A DNA stretch of 64,000 nt from Volutella citrinella. Its lineage: Eukaryota > Ascomycota > Sordariomycetes > Hypocreales > Nectriaceae. The notes under the pieces were generated by a model. That model worked only from the letters and a program-made list of their open reading frames with translations. It was not told the origin of the DNA and did not search any database. The DNA lies in contig JAWZSP010000005.1 in NCBI GenBank assembly GCA_034401135.1, forward strand, positions 3,968,001-4,032,000. The letters are read 5' to 3'. Both the position numbers and the translations under genes were made by a program. This document shows, piece by piece, positions 46,601 to 58,107 of this stretch (the stretch's first letter is position 1; each line of letters starts with the position of its first letter).

Positions 46601-48939
46601 ACAATCACAAACCATCAACAATAATATCGGTCGTGCGCCGCAGACTACCAAAACGCCTCTTTTGCCTTCTCATATTTTTTTACCATTGCTTTGCCAAGAG
46701 AAGGACAGCCCTTGAAGGCTGTGGACCAGTTGACGATTTTCATGTCAGCAGATATTGCAACACTGCGTTAGGATTTCACGCCAACCTATTTGCATGAGGC
46801 AGCAAAGTTTCAGTAAGATAGAAACAGGGACATCGGCCAACCTTCTGTCTTGTGCGAGTTAAATTTGGTTCGGTAGGATGCTGGGCCCTGCTGTAACGAG
46901 GGAAAGGTTTCCCAAGAGGAGCGAGCTCATCGCCCCCACATTCTGAACATATGGGTTGAAGGAGCAGAATTCAAAGATCCTCATCCGATTGTTAGCGGGC
47001 CGCGGTTCTGGCCGCAGCTTGCAGATTGGGTCAGCTGCATCGCCCCATTCTCGAGGTTGGCCCAACAGAGGCCGCAGCTGCGCAGTAGATCAACCATCAA
47101 TTGCGCTAAGGCGGCTAGGCCAATGGACTGGGGGGCAGCGTTATGCGTGAGGAGCAACGGAGTGCCCAAGAACAATTGACTCTCACATCAGGCCGAAATG
47201 AACAATGCTGCCAGACTAGCTGTCCCAAGCTCTAGCCACCAAATGTGCATGGTTGCAGTTTGGCTGCAGGCCTGACCATGACCGAACTAACCGGCAGGTA
47301 TGGAGAGCATGACTTTGAGGCGAGTGCGGAAGAGCCAGTCGTGTGTGTCGCACAGACAAAATAGCCTGGTGGCGTTCAACGTCACATTATAGCAGGTTTC
47401 GATACGGAGTAAACATGAACGATATCCAGGAACCCTGGAGTTGGCGAGACAGGGAGATCTCTTCAAAACGGCGTTTCGACTGCGCACCATGAGTAAGTGC
47501 TTGCAGTGACGAAGATCATGCAGCGAGTTCCACATAAACTGCCCCAAAACAACCCTGTGGAAGCGTATTTCGGTAGGCGAAAATGTGCGCATGCAGGCAC
47601 ACGGCCGCCGTGTGACGGCCTCCCAATGTGTGTCATTGGAGCTCATGCTGGGCAGCCAAGCCCACAACATTGGCTGTACCTGCTTACAGGCGCACCTCTA
47701 CGGCCTCAAACTCTGAGCTCAGCAGTGCGGTGCGGGGTTGAAGTGTGCTCAATCTACATGGTATCAACGTCGGGATACGATCGGTGTGACAACGGTCAGC
47801 CACGATAAACAAAGTTGGCAGCCACGATAATTACGGGACTGAAGAGGCGGGTTGCAACGAACGTGCTTGGAACGGTGGATCATCCAGGTTGGTATGAATC
47901 CGTGTGGCGGGTGGCTCACCAAAGAGGGGCGCATCTCGGCTGGTTCTTGGCTGCCGGCCACACATTGGGTTCGATCTTGTTCGAGGAAGAGGTGAAGCAC
48001 AGAGTGCAGTAAATCAGGGAGCCATCTTTTCTGCAGAATTGCGCGTTGGGCCATGGTGCAGGGCGACTCGTTTCCTATCTCGGCCACCTGCTTCTGGGAC
48101 AAGCAGAGAAGCTCGTGGCAGGAAGAACGTCCGACCGCGGGGAGAAGCTCGAGGCGGAGGGGGCCCAAGGTCAGGCCAGGTACGGGATGAGGCCCTGCTG
48201 CGGGCGTTCCGACGTGAGGAGGTGGGTGTGAGTGTGTTTTTCTGATCTCAGAGGACCAACTACCGTTCTTGATGCAAAGGCCGATCATTGGTGGCCCCAT
48301 GCACCCATTGAGCAGAGGTTGGACGGCGGTCCTGACAGGGGCCGCATGAACAAGCGCTAGAGCGGACGACTGGTCAGCGAGCCGAAGCCCATGCTCTACG
48401 TTGAACCTTGAACCCTGTCAGTAAGCGATTTGGGGCGCACAATGAGGTTGAGACCGCTGCTTGAGATGCCTCTGGGTCAAGTGAAGCAACGCTGGTGGCT
48501 TTTGGTTTTCTGTTGATGATTGTTGTCAAGAGCTCAATGGCGAGTGAGTTGGATGTGTGTTTGTGTGTGTGGCACTGAATGTATGCCTGCGGCATGGGCT
48601 ACTAATAGAAGCAGACCCAAGAAGAAAAAGCAATATCAGATCCGGTGTTATAGCATAGTCGCTGTCGCAAGTGGAGGCGGAGGCGGGTTTTCTGACTTAG
48701 GGTGACAGACGGAATGCGAGAGTTGACAGCTGCCAGGGATTTCCCCTCTTAGATGGCCGAGCTGGACCAGTGAGGGCTATGGAATTGGGCAAGGGGAGGT
48801 GATGGAATACGGGCACATCTGCAGCCAGGCACCGTGAGCAGGGGAGGATCAAACTCAGAACTTCAGACCAACTGAATGGATGAAAGGATGGGGGTGGCTG
48901 TGGAGATATTTTTGCATCAACCTACCCGACAGAGCAGAC

Positions 48940-48968
48940 AGGGCAGGGCAGGGCAAGGCAAGGCAAGG
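48940..48968. repeat. Simple repeat (GGGCA)n / (AGGCA)n
   Basis: Tandem five-base units, GGGCA changing to AGGCA, in non-coding DNA. Confidence 0.85.
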
Positions 48969-49819
48969 TTCCTGTTAGAGTGTGCTGGACAAGCATTCAC
49001 CAACACGTTGCATCGCAGTCGCAGAGTGACTGATGAATGATGACACCTGGGGCGATCGATGGAGAGCAAAAGGCGGGCGACTTACATCAAGGTCCACGTT
49101 AGTCCTCGCAGCCCAGGGCTGTACTACGACGTAGTACACCCTCGGGCCGGGCCCTGAACCTGGCAGCATGGAGACACGGAGCTGTGGTGGAGCCGCTGGG
49201 TGGAGGTGAAGAGCCCACGAGTCGAGTGTAGCGTGAGGTTACGCATTCGTGGCGGTTGACCGGTGGCATTGAGAACGAGGATGAGCCGTCTGTTTCCTCA
49301 CATCGGCAGGCAGACAGCCTCGCGGTCTGGGTCATTGTGATCCAAGAGGCAAGACAATGGCTTTGTAGCGGCATGCGACCACAATGCGGTGCGGTGCCAT
49401 ATGCGAAGTCATGCCGGCCGAGTCGGGTCGAGTCGAGCCGAGCCAAATCGAGGCCCCCGAGCTGCCCGATTTCGATGGCCGAAGCTGCAGCCTCCATAAC
49501 GTCGAACTCAAGACGGACAGGGATGAGGCTGGAAGGCGGTGTTCACTCGCCATCAGGGCGGTGTTGCACCTTGCCACCACCTGAATAGCAGAGAGCTGCG
49601 TTGTGTGTGTCACTGGCAGATGGAGAATTACTCCGTACGAGCAAGAGCGATGTCCGTAATTACCTACTGTACTCCTGTAATCCGTAGTGAGTGCAAGCAC
49701 AGTATCCATGGAAGCAAGTGCGGCGGGTGGAGACGGAGCAATAGGCGTTGGCTTGGCTCTTTCCCAATCCCAACGCTCGCTGGACGCTGGGCGGCATGGC
49801 GGTTACCTGGCAGGGCATA

Positions 49820-49914
49820 GCGGGCCTGTGCGGGCTCTAGCGGGCTCTAGCGGGGCGGGAAGCTTTTGGGGCCTGGGGGGCACTGGGGGGCCCTTGGAGA
49901 CTTAGGGCGGGGGC
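49820..49914. repeat. G-run cluster with repeated CGGGCTCTAG units
   Basis: Repeated CGGGCTCTAG units lead into GGGG, GGGGGG, GGGGGG and GGGCGGGGG runs separated by short loops on the plus strand. Four closely spaced G-runs fit the pattern for G-quadruplex formation. Confidence 0.7.
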
Positions 49915-50761
49915 TGTTTTAGAGGGCGATTAGATCCCTGTCGCAATAGTGATCGGCCCGCCCATTGGCTCGGCCCGGCAGAGAGCTTGCAGCATCCACA
50001 GCCAATCAGCGCGCTTAACACACCTGCGGCACACCTCGGCGCTTCGACGACGACTTCCATTGAACGTTGTCGACTGGCGGCCCCGCACAGGAAACATCCC
50101 ATCCCCAGCCTCCCCCCCCCTTCATCCTCTATTCGGCATACCGTTTGTCCATCCTCAGTCTGCTCTACGCTGATTGAAGGGAACAGACTCGAGCGATCAA
50201 TTGCAGCGCCACGCCGGTAGGCATCTACAGCGGATCCTTCAGGGTCTCTAGGGCCCTGCTCTGCTCTGCACTGCGTGCTGTCGTGTCAGGCCAGCGAGCA
50301 GCCAGCGAGCCCGCGATGGACCTGTACTGCATCCCCGATGCTTGCTAGAGTTGCTGATACGGATGCCACTGCACCAGCTGTAGTATTGTGGATTGTGAAG
50401 CTGGCGCTGAGACTGGCGCTTCTTGACGCTTCTTGACTCACCCGCCCGAACACACCACATCCTTAGTTCGGAGCTGTAAGGTACCGTCCCTCGCCGTCTG
50501 GCCTGATACCTACCTACGCATTGCTGCGTGCAGTGCTACTACTGCACAGCACTGGCAGTGAGAGGGGGGGGGACCGGCAGTGCCCACAGGATCAAAGCTG
50601 CCGTGTTGCTGCGAAAGGGACTGTCCGTTACCGTCTTTGGAGGCTTGAGGTGCACGGCGAGAGGACGAGGGCCACCGCAAGAACGCCGGCAGGTCGCACC
50701 AGAGAAACAACCCCGCACCAAGGCCCCGAAAGCGAGACATGGCGCCTGATAATGATGGGTT

Positions 50762-50786
50762 GATGCGATGCGATGCGATGCGATGC
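50762..50786. repeat. Microsatellite (GATGC)n
   Basis: Five perfect GATGC units in tandem. Confidence 0.92.
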
Positions 50787-53034
50787 CTGTGCCATGATAA
50801 CCTCCCGGCGGCGTTCATTGCTGCGGATGATGCTGTGGATCTGCTCGTGCTCTGCTCATGGTGCGCATGGTGGGCGCGGCCATGTCAATGGCTGGCTTCA
50901 CATCGTCTGAGAAGCTGATTTAGATATGATATCCACTCCGGCCAGCGAGTCAACATGACAAGCCTGAGCCACGACGGGCACGCGGGCATACCACGAGGCT
51001 AAATATGTGCAGGGGCGGCTTAGATCCAGGCATGCGTATACAGCACGATGCCCTTCTGCTCGTCCGATGTACGGTGCTGTCCGTCACTGCCATCTTGACC
51101 GAACTGTCCGCCACCATTCAAATCGCACCAAGGCCTGGTGCGGCCCAAAATGTAGCCGCCCCCTATGGATTCTCGCACCTCTCACTGGCCGGCTCCACGG
51201 ACTCGACGGACTCGCCTCGCGTCTGCACCGTCCATTGATGGCCTCGCCCCCCTGTCGTCTGCTACGAGGATCCCGGGGGTCCATGCAGATGAGGTCCTGG
51301 GTGTCCCCACCACTGGCTGGCGGGCATTCCCTCCCACCCCAGCTGCCAGACTGTGCATCGTGATTGATTCCCTTTGACCCTGGCCTAGCAAATGGGGTCT
51401 CGCTCGTCTCCGCCCTCAAGTCTTCGCCGCTCATGGCCGCATCCGCCCTCTGCGAACGTTGGGATTTCTGGTTTTGGGAGAGCTCTAATTTTACCTGGCC
51501 TGGACATGGTCGGCCACTGACAGGCGAGAACGGCACCGAGTAGCCGCCTCTTCTGACCCTGGGCCCATCTAGTCCGTCGTCCATCCGCACCTCGTCTAAC
51601 ATCATACAAGCACGCCCTGTCGAGCACGCACGCCGGCCTGCTCTTTTTATTCTTCGCGCTTCCCTCTTGGGCGCTCCTGTCTGCTTTTTTTTCCTACCTG
51701 GTATTGCCTGGCGTGTTGTGTGCCCGGGACCGACCAAGCTTCCCGCCTCTTCACACTCCCGGTCTCCTGTTGCTGTTGCCCTGGTTCCCAGCTTCGCTGA
51801 TCCCGACCTCTTCCTCCCCCATCGCCTCATCACACAGTCACATCTTCTCAGCTGGCCCGTGGCCCACCATAATTACCTTACTGTGCTACAGTGCGCCTTG
51901 AGATCAAAATCCCAACCGCCTTTTCGACATCCTGCCTCGGGCTCGGGGCCCAAGAGAAAACAACCTCCTCGCCGACCGCCAACTGAGAATCGTACTCACA
52001 CATATGCACATTCGTTCCACGCGCTGCAAAACCCACGTACGTACATATCCGGAGTACATATTTGGTTTACCGCCCAGCCACCATTCTCACTCGTCCCCTC
52101 CCAACACCAGTCGCAACGCCGCTCGCTTGCTGCATCCAGCTGCTTGCATCTGCTGCTCTCTCACGACCCTGAGTCCGCCGCGATCCAAGCTACTGCTGCA
52201 AGTCAAGCGCCGGGTCACACCCCTCTCCCGACCCCGTCCACTCGCGCTGCCATTTTGCCCGTTCCTCCCATTCAGCTGCCGTCCGACCCTGTCCCATCAC
52301 AGGCAAGGTAGGCGCTTGTCCTCGTCTCTTCACCTGCTGCCCTGCGCCTAAAGCGTCTCCCGGGGCAAAGCAAAACTGTTGCTGTGCCCCCATCTCCACC
52401 TCCAGCCCACGTAACCTACCTCCGCCTCTTTCACACCTCACCCATCACATCTCGCAATCTCAATCTCTTCCACATTTTCCGACTCAACTCTGCTCGATTT
52501 TCTTTTTTACGCCGTGCGCCCGGGGCTTTTTCTCACCGCATTCGCATTTAGGATCGACACACACACGTTGCGACCGAGACATACCGTGCCCTCGGAGGCC
52601 CGCTCTTGTATCACGGACTGCCAGCCACTATCCGCCTATTTGTGTCGCCGACTCCCGCAACAGACAAGAAAGAGGACTGAGCGACCCGGCACTTTGGTTA
52701 CCTGCGAGACGAACCACGGACTGAACTGCTTTCCTGCTTCTCTGCCCAGGTGCGACCGTTGAGGGCCCTCGAGTAATGTTTGACCTGTTCGACCTGCAAT
52801 TCTTCATCGCTTGATCGGGTCTCTGCGACAAGAGACTGAGTGAACCCCCCACCGGAGGGGGTCGTTCCTCGTTTACACTGCATATACATTATTGTATGTG
52901 TATCGTTCCACCCGAGCAATCCCCCACCAAAGCTCGAAGTGCATTTATTTGCATCATCCATCCGCCAATTGCTCGGTGGCTAACTCTAAACTCTAGACTA
53001 CAGGTCAAGACTTGGAAGAATTTCAAGCGTCAAA

Positions 53035-56000
53035 ATGTCCGTCAACGCGGCGTCCTCGCGGAACCGCGCGTTCTCGATGAGCTCCGGTGGGAGATCATCC
53101 AGAAGCAGGACAATACAGCCTCAAGAGTACCCAACGATGCCTTCTGTCCAGAACCTCAAGTATTTCGACCCTTGCGCGGCTACAGCCTCCATGTTTCTCT
53201 ACGCCCAGGGTGCGTCGATTGTGTGCAGCCACCACGATACCCTTACCATTGAGCGTCGATTTTCCCGCCACGCCGACGAGGTGCAATTGCTTGCCGTTGA
53301 TAACCACAGCCAATCTGGCGCTGGCCGCTTAGTTGTGAGTTACGATGCTGGGCAAACCGCCATTGTTTGGGACCTGATGACGGGAGATGAAATTTCCCGC
53401 TTCGCATCTTATTCTCACCTCACCGCTGCAGCATGGATGCGCAATGGTAATGTAGCGTTTGGTACGTATCTTCCAACCTGATCACACATTGGTTGGGTAC
53501 TGATCGCTGCTTGCAGGCACCTCGCAAGGAAGCATCATTCAGTTCGAGCCATCCACTTCGGAAGAGCTATCAACACGAACTATTGATCAAATTGCCGTGA
53601 CTTCGCTGGCCCCATCAAGTGACTGTCGCACCTTTGCTATCGGGTAAGTTTGCCAGAAACCCAATGAGGCGGCGTACACTGAGACATTTGCAGTTACCAA
53701 AATGGCAATCTTCTGGTCGCCACTCTACAGCCGCGCTTTACAATTCTGCACAACCTTACAACACAGAGGGCGCCATCGCCTATTGTGACGTTGTCCTGGC
53801 ATGCGTCGTCCTCAAAGCAACGATCTGACATGCTGGCCGTGCAAACGCACGACGGAGATCTTCGGGTCTGGAGTGTGGCCAAAACACACAGCCCCGATGA
53901 CCCTGCCAAGATTGTTCGGGTTCTGCGCCGACGCGAAGAGTTCGTTTCTGGCCCTAACTGGATGGGCTGGTCAAAAAATGGCCGCATTATCCAGTTTACG
54001 GAGAAGTAAGTGCCATTATTTTGGTTTTGCCACTAAATACCCACCTCCTCTACGCGCGCGCTTAGCTGCATGAATTCGCCCCTTACTAACAACCATCACA
54101 GCCAAACACAGTCGTGGGATGTCAGGACTAAGCATGTCACATCCGATACCATCCCCACGCTTGAGTTTGTTCGGGGTCTCGCCGTCTACGGCCCTGCCGC
54201 TAGTCTGTTCACGCTGGGGCCCAACAACACAGTACAGCAGTTTGATCTCAACTCGCCGTCTATTATGGTCGCCAATGTGCAGCATCCTGCCAACTTGCTG
54301 CCCCCTTCGCCGCCAGTCTCTGAGGAAACGGCGGAACAGTCGGTTACGTCTGCCACAACCATTAACACTTCTGAGTCGGAGAGTAGCACCATCCCGATGG
54401 ACATGACCGTGTCCGAGAGTGATGAAGATCATATGTCACCTTACGCCCGAATCACTCGGAACCAGGTTCAAGACCCTGGGTTTGACTCGTATGAATCGGC
54501 TAGCCCAATATCCAGCCGCAGCGGCTTGTCATCCATCTCCAAGCCTTCGGCAGGCTCCCGCACGCCTGGACGACAAGATGGGTCACTCCACTCCAAGGGA
54601 TTGAGCGACAACACCTACATTTCCGCGGGCTCCACCTTCAAGACCACAAATATGAAACAGAAGAAGGAAGTAGACAATTTCTCCATGGGATATACTTTTA
54701 GCACCACGACTGGCGGCTCTTCCATTGCGTCATCGAGATCGAGGCATCGCCCCTCCAGGCTACGACATGAAGTTCCTCGAAGTCCCGATGACAACAAAGT
54801 CCATGACCTCTTTAAGTTTACAAGAACACGACTTACCGACATTCCATACAAAGCTCCGATTAGCGCCAATAACTCGCGGCTGACTAACGATGACCTCCGT
54901 CGTCAGATGCTGAACACAATCTTTGGCTGGAACCGGGAGGTTGAAGATTTGATCCGGGATGAGATGAGCAGACACCCGCAAGGATCTCCCAGCCGCATCC
55001 TTCTTTCCAAGTGGCTTGGTGACATTGAAATGGATCTCGCGGGCGCAAGTTCGGAGAACATGACGTCTTCTGACTGGATGCTGCTGGCGTTGAGCGGTAT
55101 TGGTGGACCATCCCAACAGAAGCTTGGCCGGACGTATGTCCAGCGACTCCTGGAAAGCGGCGATATTCACGCTGCGGTGACTATTATGCTAGGCATGGGT
55201 GACCACAATGATGCTCTTGAGATTTACATTTCGCACAAGCGGTATATGGAGGCGCTCCTGCTGGCTTGTCTCACCGTCCCAAGCGTGTGGGAGCGACAGG
55301 CGGCCATTATCCGCAAATGGGGCGAATGGGCTGTTCGAAACCACCAGCAACAGCTGGCAATCAGATGCTTTGCTTGCACCGACCAAGAACCGACTGAGCC
55401 CTGGCGTTCGCCTTCTGCTCAACAGCTCAACTTCCAAAGCATTACCCCCAGCATCCCCGAGGTCCTGAGCCCTCCCCTATCACCACCTGGTGTCCAACGA
55501 GGCCCACAGCGCAGTATTGCCAAGAATTCGTCTCTGAAGCTGATCACGTCTTTTGGAGACCACACCAAGAAGGCGAAGTTCTTTTCCCAAGGAGATGGAG
55601 GTCAAACCCCCATCGCGGCGGGCCCCACGCCCATCGCCGAGACTGCGCTTTCACCCGATGCTTCTCAAGAAGCAGCTACTGCCTTCTTGAGACCTTCAAA
55701 CAACAGTCGGTTTAATACGCCTACGTCGGCGCGAGCTGGCGGCCCAAGCTTCGGGCGGGGACGTCTGCCATCGATTGGCGAGGGTCCTGCCGATCTGAAC
55801 CGTGAAGCTCTCAAGAAAGTCGAGGCGCAAACCCAAGCCGCTGATAGTGGCCGCAGCCACATGCGTACTATGTCATCTGACAACATGTCTATTGGTATTT
55901 CCCTGCCGCGAGCTGCCACTGCTAGCCCTATGATGATGCGAGACAATCCCCAGCGAGTTGTACGCGGCTTCCCTGGCGAGAAGCCACCATCTCCGGACCA

Positions 56001-58107
56001 AGGTGTAATGAACAAGATGTGGGAGATGCGGGAGACTCGAACGGGCCGCCGCAATGGCTCTCGAGACCGGATCCCACTGGGCGTGCACCTCAAGCTCCGC
56101 CCCTTTGAGCAGGCTGATCAGACTGAAATCACATCTCCCGAGCAATCCGTAGGGTCCTCGGCCAAGTTTCATTGGCCGAAGCGACGTGGTTCTACGTCGG
56201 TAGCCAGTTCTGTTACTTCAGCTTCCAGCGCTGCCCGCAGCATGCGGCAACGGGCGCAGGAACGAAACGACTACATCCATAGCCTCGACACGGCCTCGCA
56301 CTACTCTCGAAAGCAACGAAGCCGCCATGCAAGCAAAGAAAGGGCGACTCGCGAATCTTCTCGCGGTCGCCATGGCAGCCGCAGCCGTGACAGGTCTGGC
56401 CGTTCCATGGATAGGTCCGGACGCTCACTGGACCGAAGCACCCGCGCCCGGGGAGCTTCCGAAGAGCGTGGGCGTATCCTTGGTAGACAGTATGCCAAGG
56501 GGAAGAGATCACCGACGTCTCCGATCCCCATGTCGCCAGAGGATCTGATCAATCTCAGCACTCCCAGACAAAGCGAGACTGGCGAACCCATCACTGTTCG
56601 CAAAGCTAGCATGACCAAAGGCAAGGCTGGAAGCCGAACCTCTAGCCGTGGAAGCCGCCGTAGGAGTCCAGATGCTCGACACCGCCCTCCCGCCTTGGAA
56701 ATTCGAGGTAGAAGCAATGAGCGTACCGGATCTGCTCAAAGATCCCCATCATCGCCCCTGCCCATGACAGCCGTCTCGCGTCATTATGACGGCTCAGAGG
56801 ATGAAGAGGACCTAAAGGCAGCCCTGATCGCCCAGGAGGAGTTCCGAGCCAAGCATAGCCGCAGCCGAGGGCTCAGCTCGCCCAACATGACAAAGACAGA
56901 CCAACCTGAGAGCCACCAGCGCGTGGAAGAGGAAGCCTTTGACGGTCTTGGGCCGCTTCCCCCGCGGGCTCGTGCGACATCAACCGAGCACGCTGGTGAC
57001 CTGCGCTCGATCAAGGACGAAAGACAACGGAAGAAGGAGCTGGCCGCTCGTGAGCTTGAGGAGCGCCGCAAGTCGCTGGCGAAGCGCCCCCAGGCTCCCA
57101 GCATCCCCCACCCTAACGACTACTCGCCCGGGCTGTTCCGGATCGGTGTCGAGGCAGCAGATCCCGAGCCCCTTCCCGAGCACCTCCCACCTCGATCTGC
57201 TACCGAGCCACCCAGGAGCATGTTTGCCCGCAGCAGCCCTGCCATCGGACTGCCTGCGACCCCCAAGGCCATGCGACTCGTTCGCGAGTCGGACAACAGC
57301 GACTCAAGCGGCGGCAGACCCGAGATGCCACCCGTCCCTCAGGCATTTGTCCAGAAACAGTCTCCCCAGCCCTCACCGGAGCCGTCTCCTGCCAAGGAGC
57401 CAGCTGGCGACCTCCTGACCCTTCTGCCCTCGACCGTGTACCAGCCACCAACACGAGCCGCCAAGGCCGCCATCCCACGAAGCATGTCTGCGCCCATCCC
57501 CGACGAGCCCGGACCCGCCCGTTGGGGCAGGAAGAACAGCATTGGCACCCAGCCTCGTATCGAGGAGCACTACACGGAGAGGCGCCGGTCTCACGAGGAG
57601 CAGCTTCCTCCACCCCCTCCCCCGCCGCCGTCTGCTCCTCCAGTGCTCAAGGAGCTTCAGCATCTGGCTATGCCACCTCCGCCGCCGCCTGCTCCCCTCC
57701 CCCATATGGGAATGCAGCGAGCGTCGGGCCATGGTGCCATGGGCTCCGGTATGATCGAGATTGTGATGGACGACTCCGAGGGCTCGACTAATGATCTCAG
57801 CGGCAGCCCTCCTTCCGTGTCGGTGATGAGCAAGGGCCACAGCCGCGGCCGCAGCATCGGCGATTCCACCAGCATCTCCAGCCGACTCTCCAAGGCGACG
57901 GACCGGCTGCGCTCCGCTAGCCGAACCCGCAAGGATGCGCCTCGCATCAAATCGCCACCATTCGAGGCGCCATACGAGAGCATTCAGTTCCCACGACAGC
58001 TGAAGTCGCCCCCGCCAGTGTCATTCGACCCGGAGGTGCTGCGATCCCCGCTGGATGTCCAGAGCAAGCACATGTCGACGGGTCTGCACCGGAGTGAGCT
58101 GATCTAG
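53035..58107 (+). CDS. Large WD40-type protein with alpha-helical middle and long disordered tail
   Basis: Four exons (53035-53461, 53517-53643, 53694-54005, 54102-58107) give 1,623 residues; the third intron has a perfect TACTAAC branch site. The N-terminal third has WD40-like blades: SRHADEVQLLAVD...TAIVWDLMTG, AWMRNGNVAFG, VTSLAPSSDCRTFAIG, DGDLRVWSV and SWDVRTK. A helical segment at about 615-700 (RTYVQRLLESGDIHAAVTI, then YISHKRYMEALLLACL) resembles the alpha-solenoid repeats that follow WD40 domains in coat and scaffold proteins. The rest is disordered: an R/S-rich stretch (SRSRDRSGRSMDRSGRS, about 1040-1060), charged helices near 960-1000 and poly-proline runs (PPPPPPPPPSAPP near 1457). 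This suggests a scaffold or trafficking/RNA-linked protein. I do not recognise a specific orthologue. Its leader appears long and C/T-rich. Confidence 0.88.

Larger units (their letters stand above)
42747..53034. other. Gene-poor region of about 10 kb with a pyrimidine-rich right end
   Basis: No gene is firmly supported. The part from about 42.7 to 45.3 kb looks lower in GC than the rest of the window and holds the doubtful coding segment listed at 43089-43634. From 45.5 to 51 kb composition returns to GC-rich, with simple repeats and a G-run cluster. From about 51.6 to 52.6 kb the plus strand is strongly C/T-rich (CTTCC, CCTC, TTCTC), suggesting a long promoter and 5' leader of the WD40 gene that starts at 53035. 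Confidence 0.55.

Noticed and set aside
24987..53034. Search for intact transposons, long terminal repeats or dispersed 5S rRNA genes
   Set aside because: I found no reverse transcriptase or transposase motifs, no terminal repeats and no 5S-like sequence by eye. Highly decayed copies could still be present and would need a repeat-library search.
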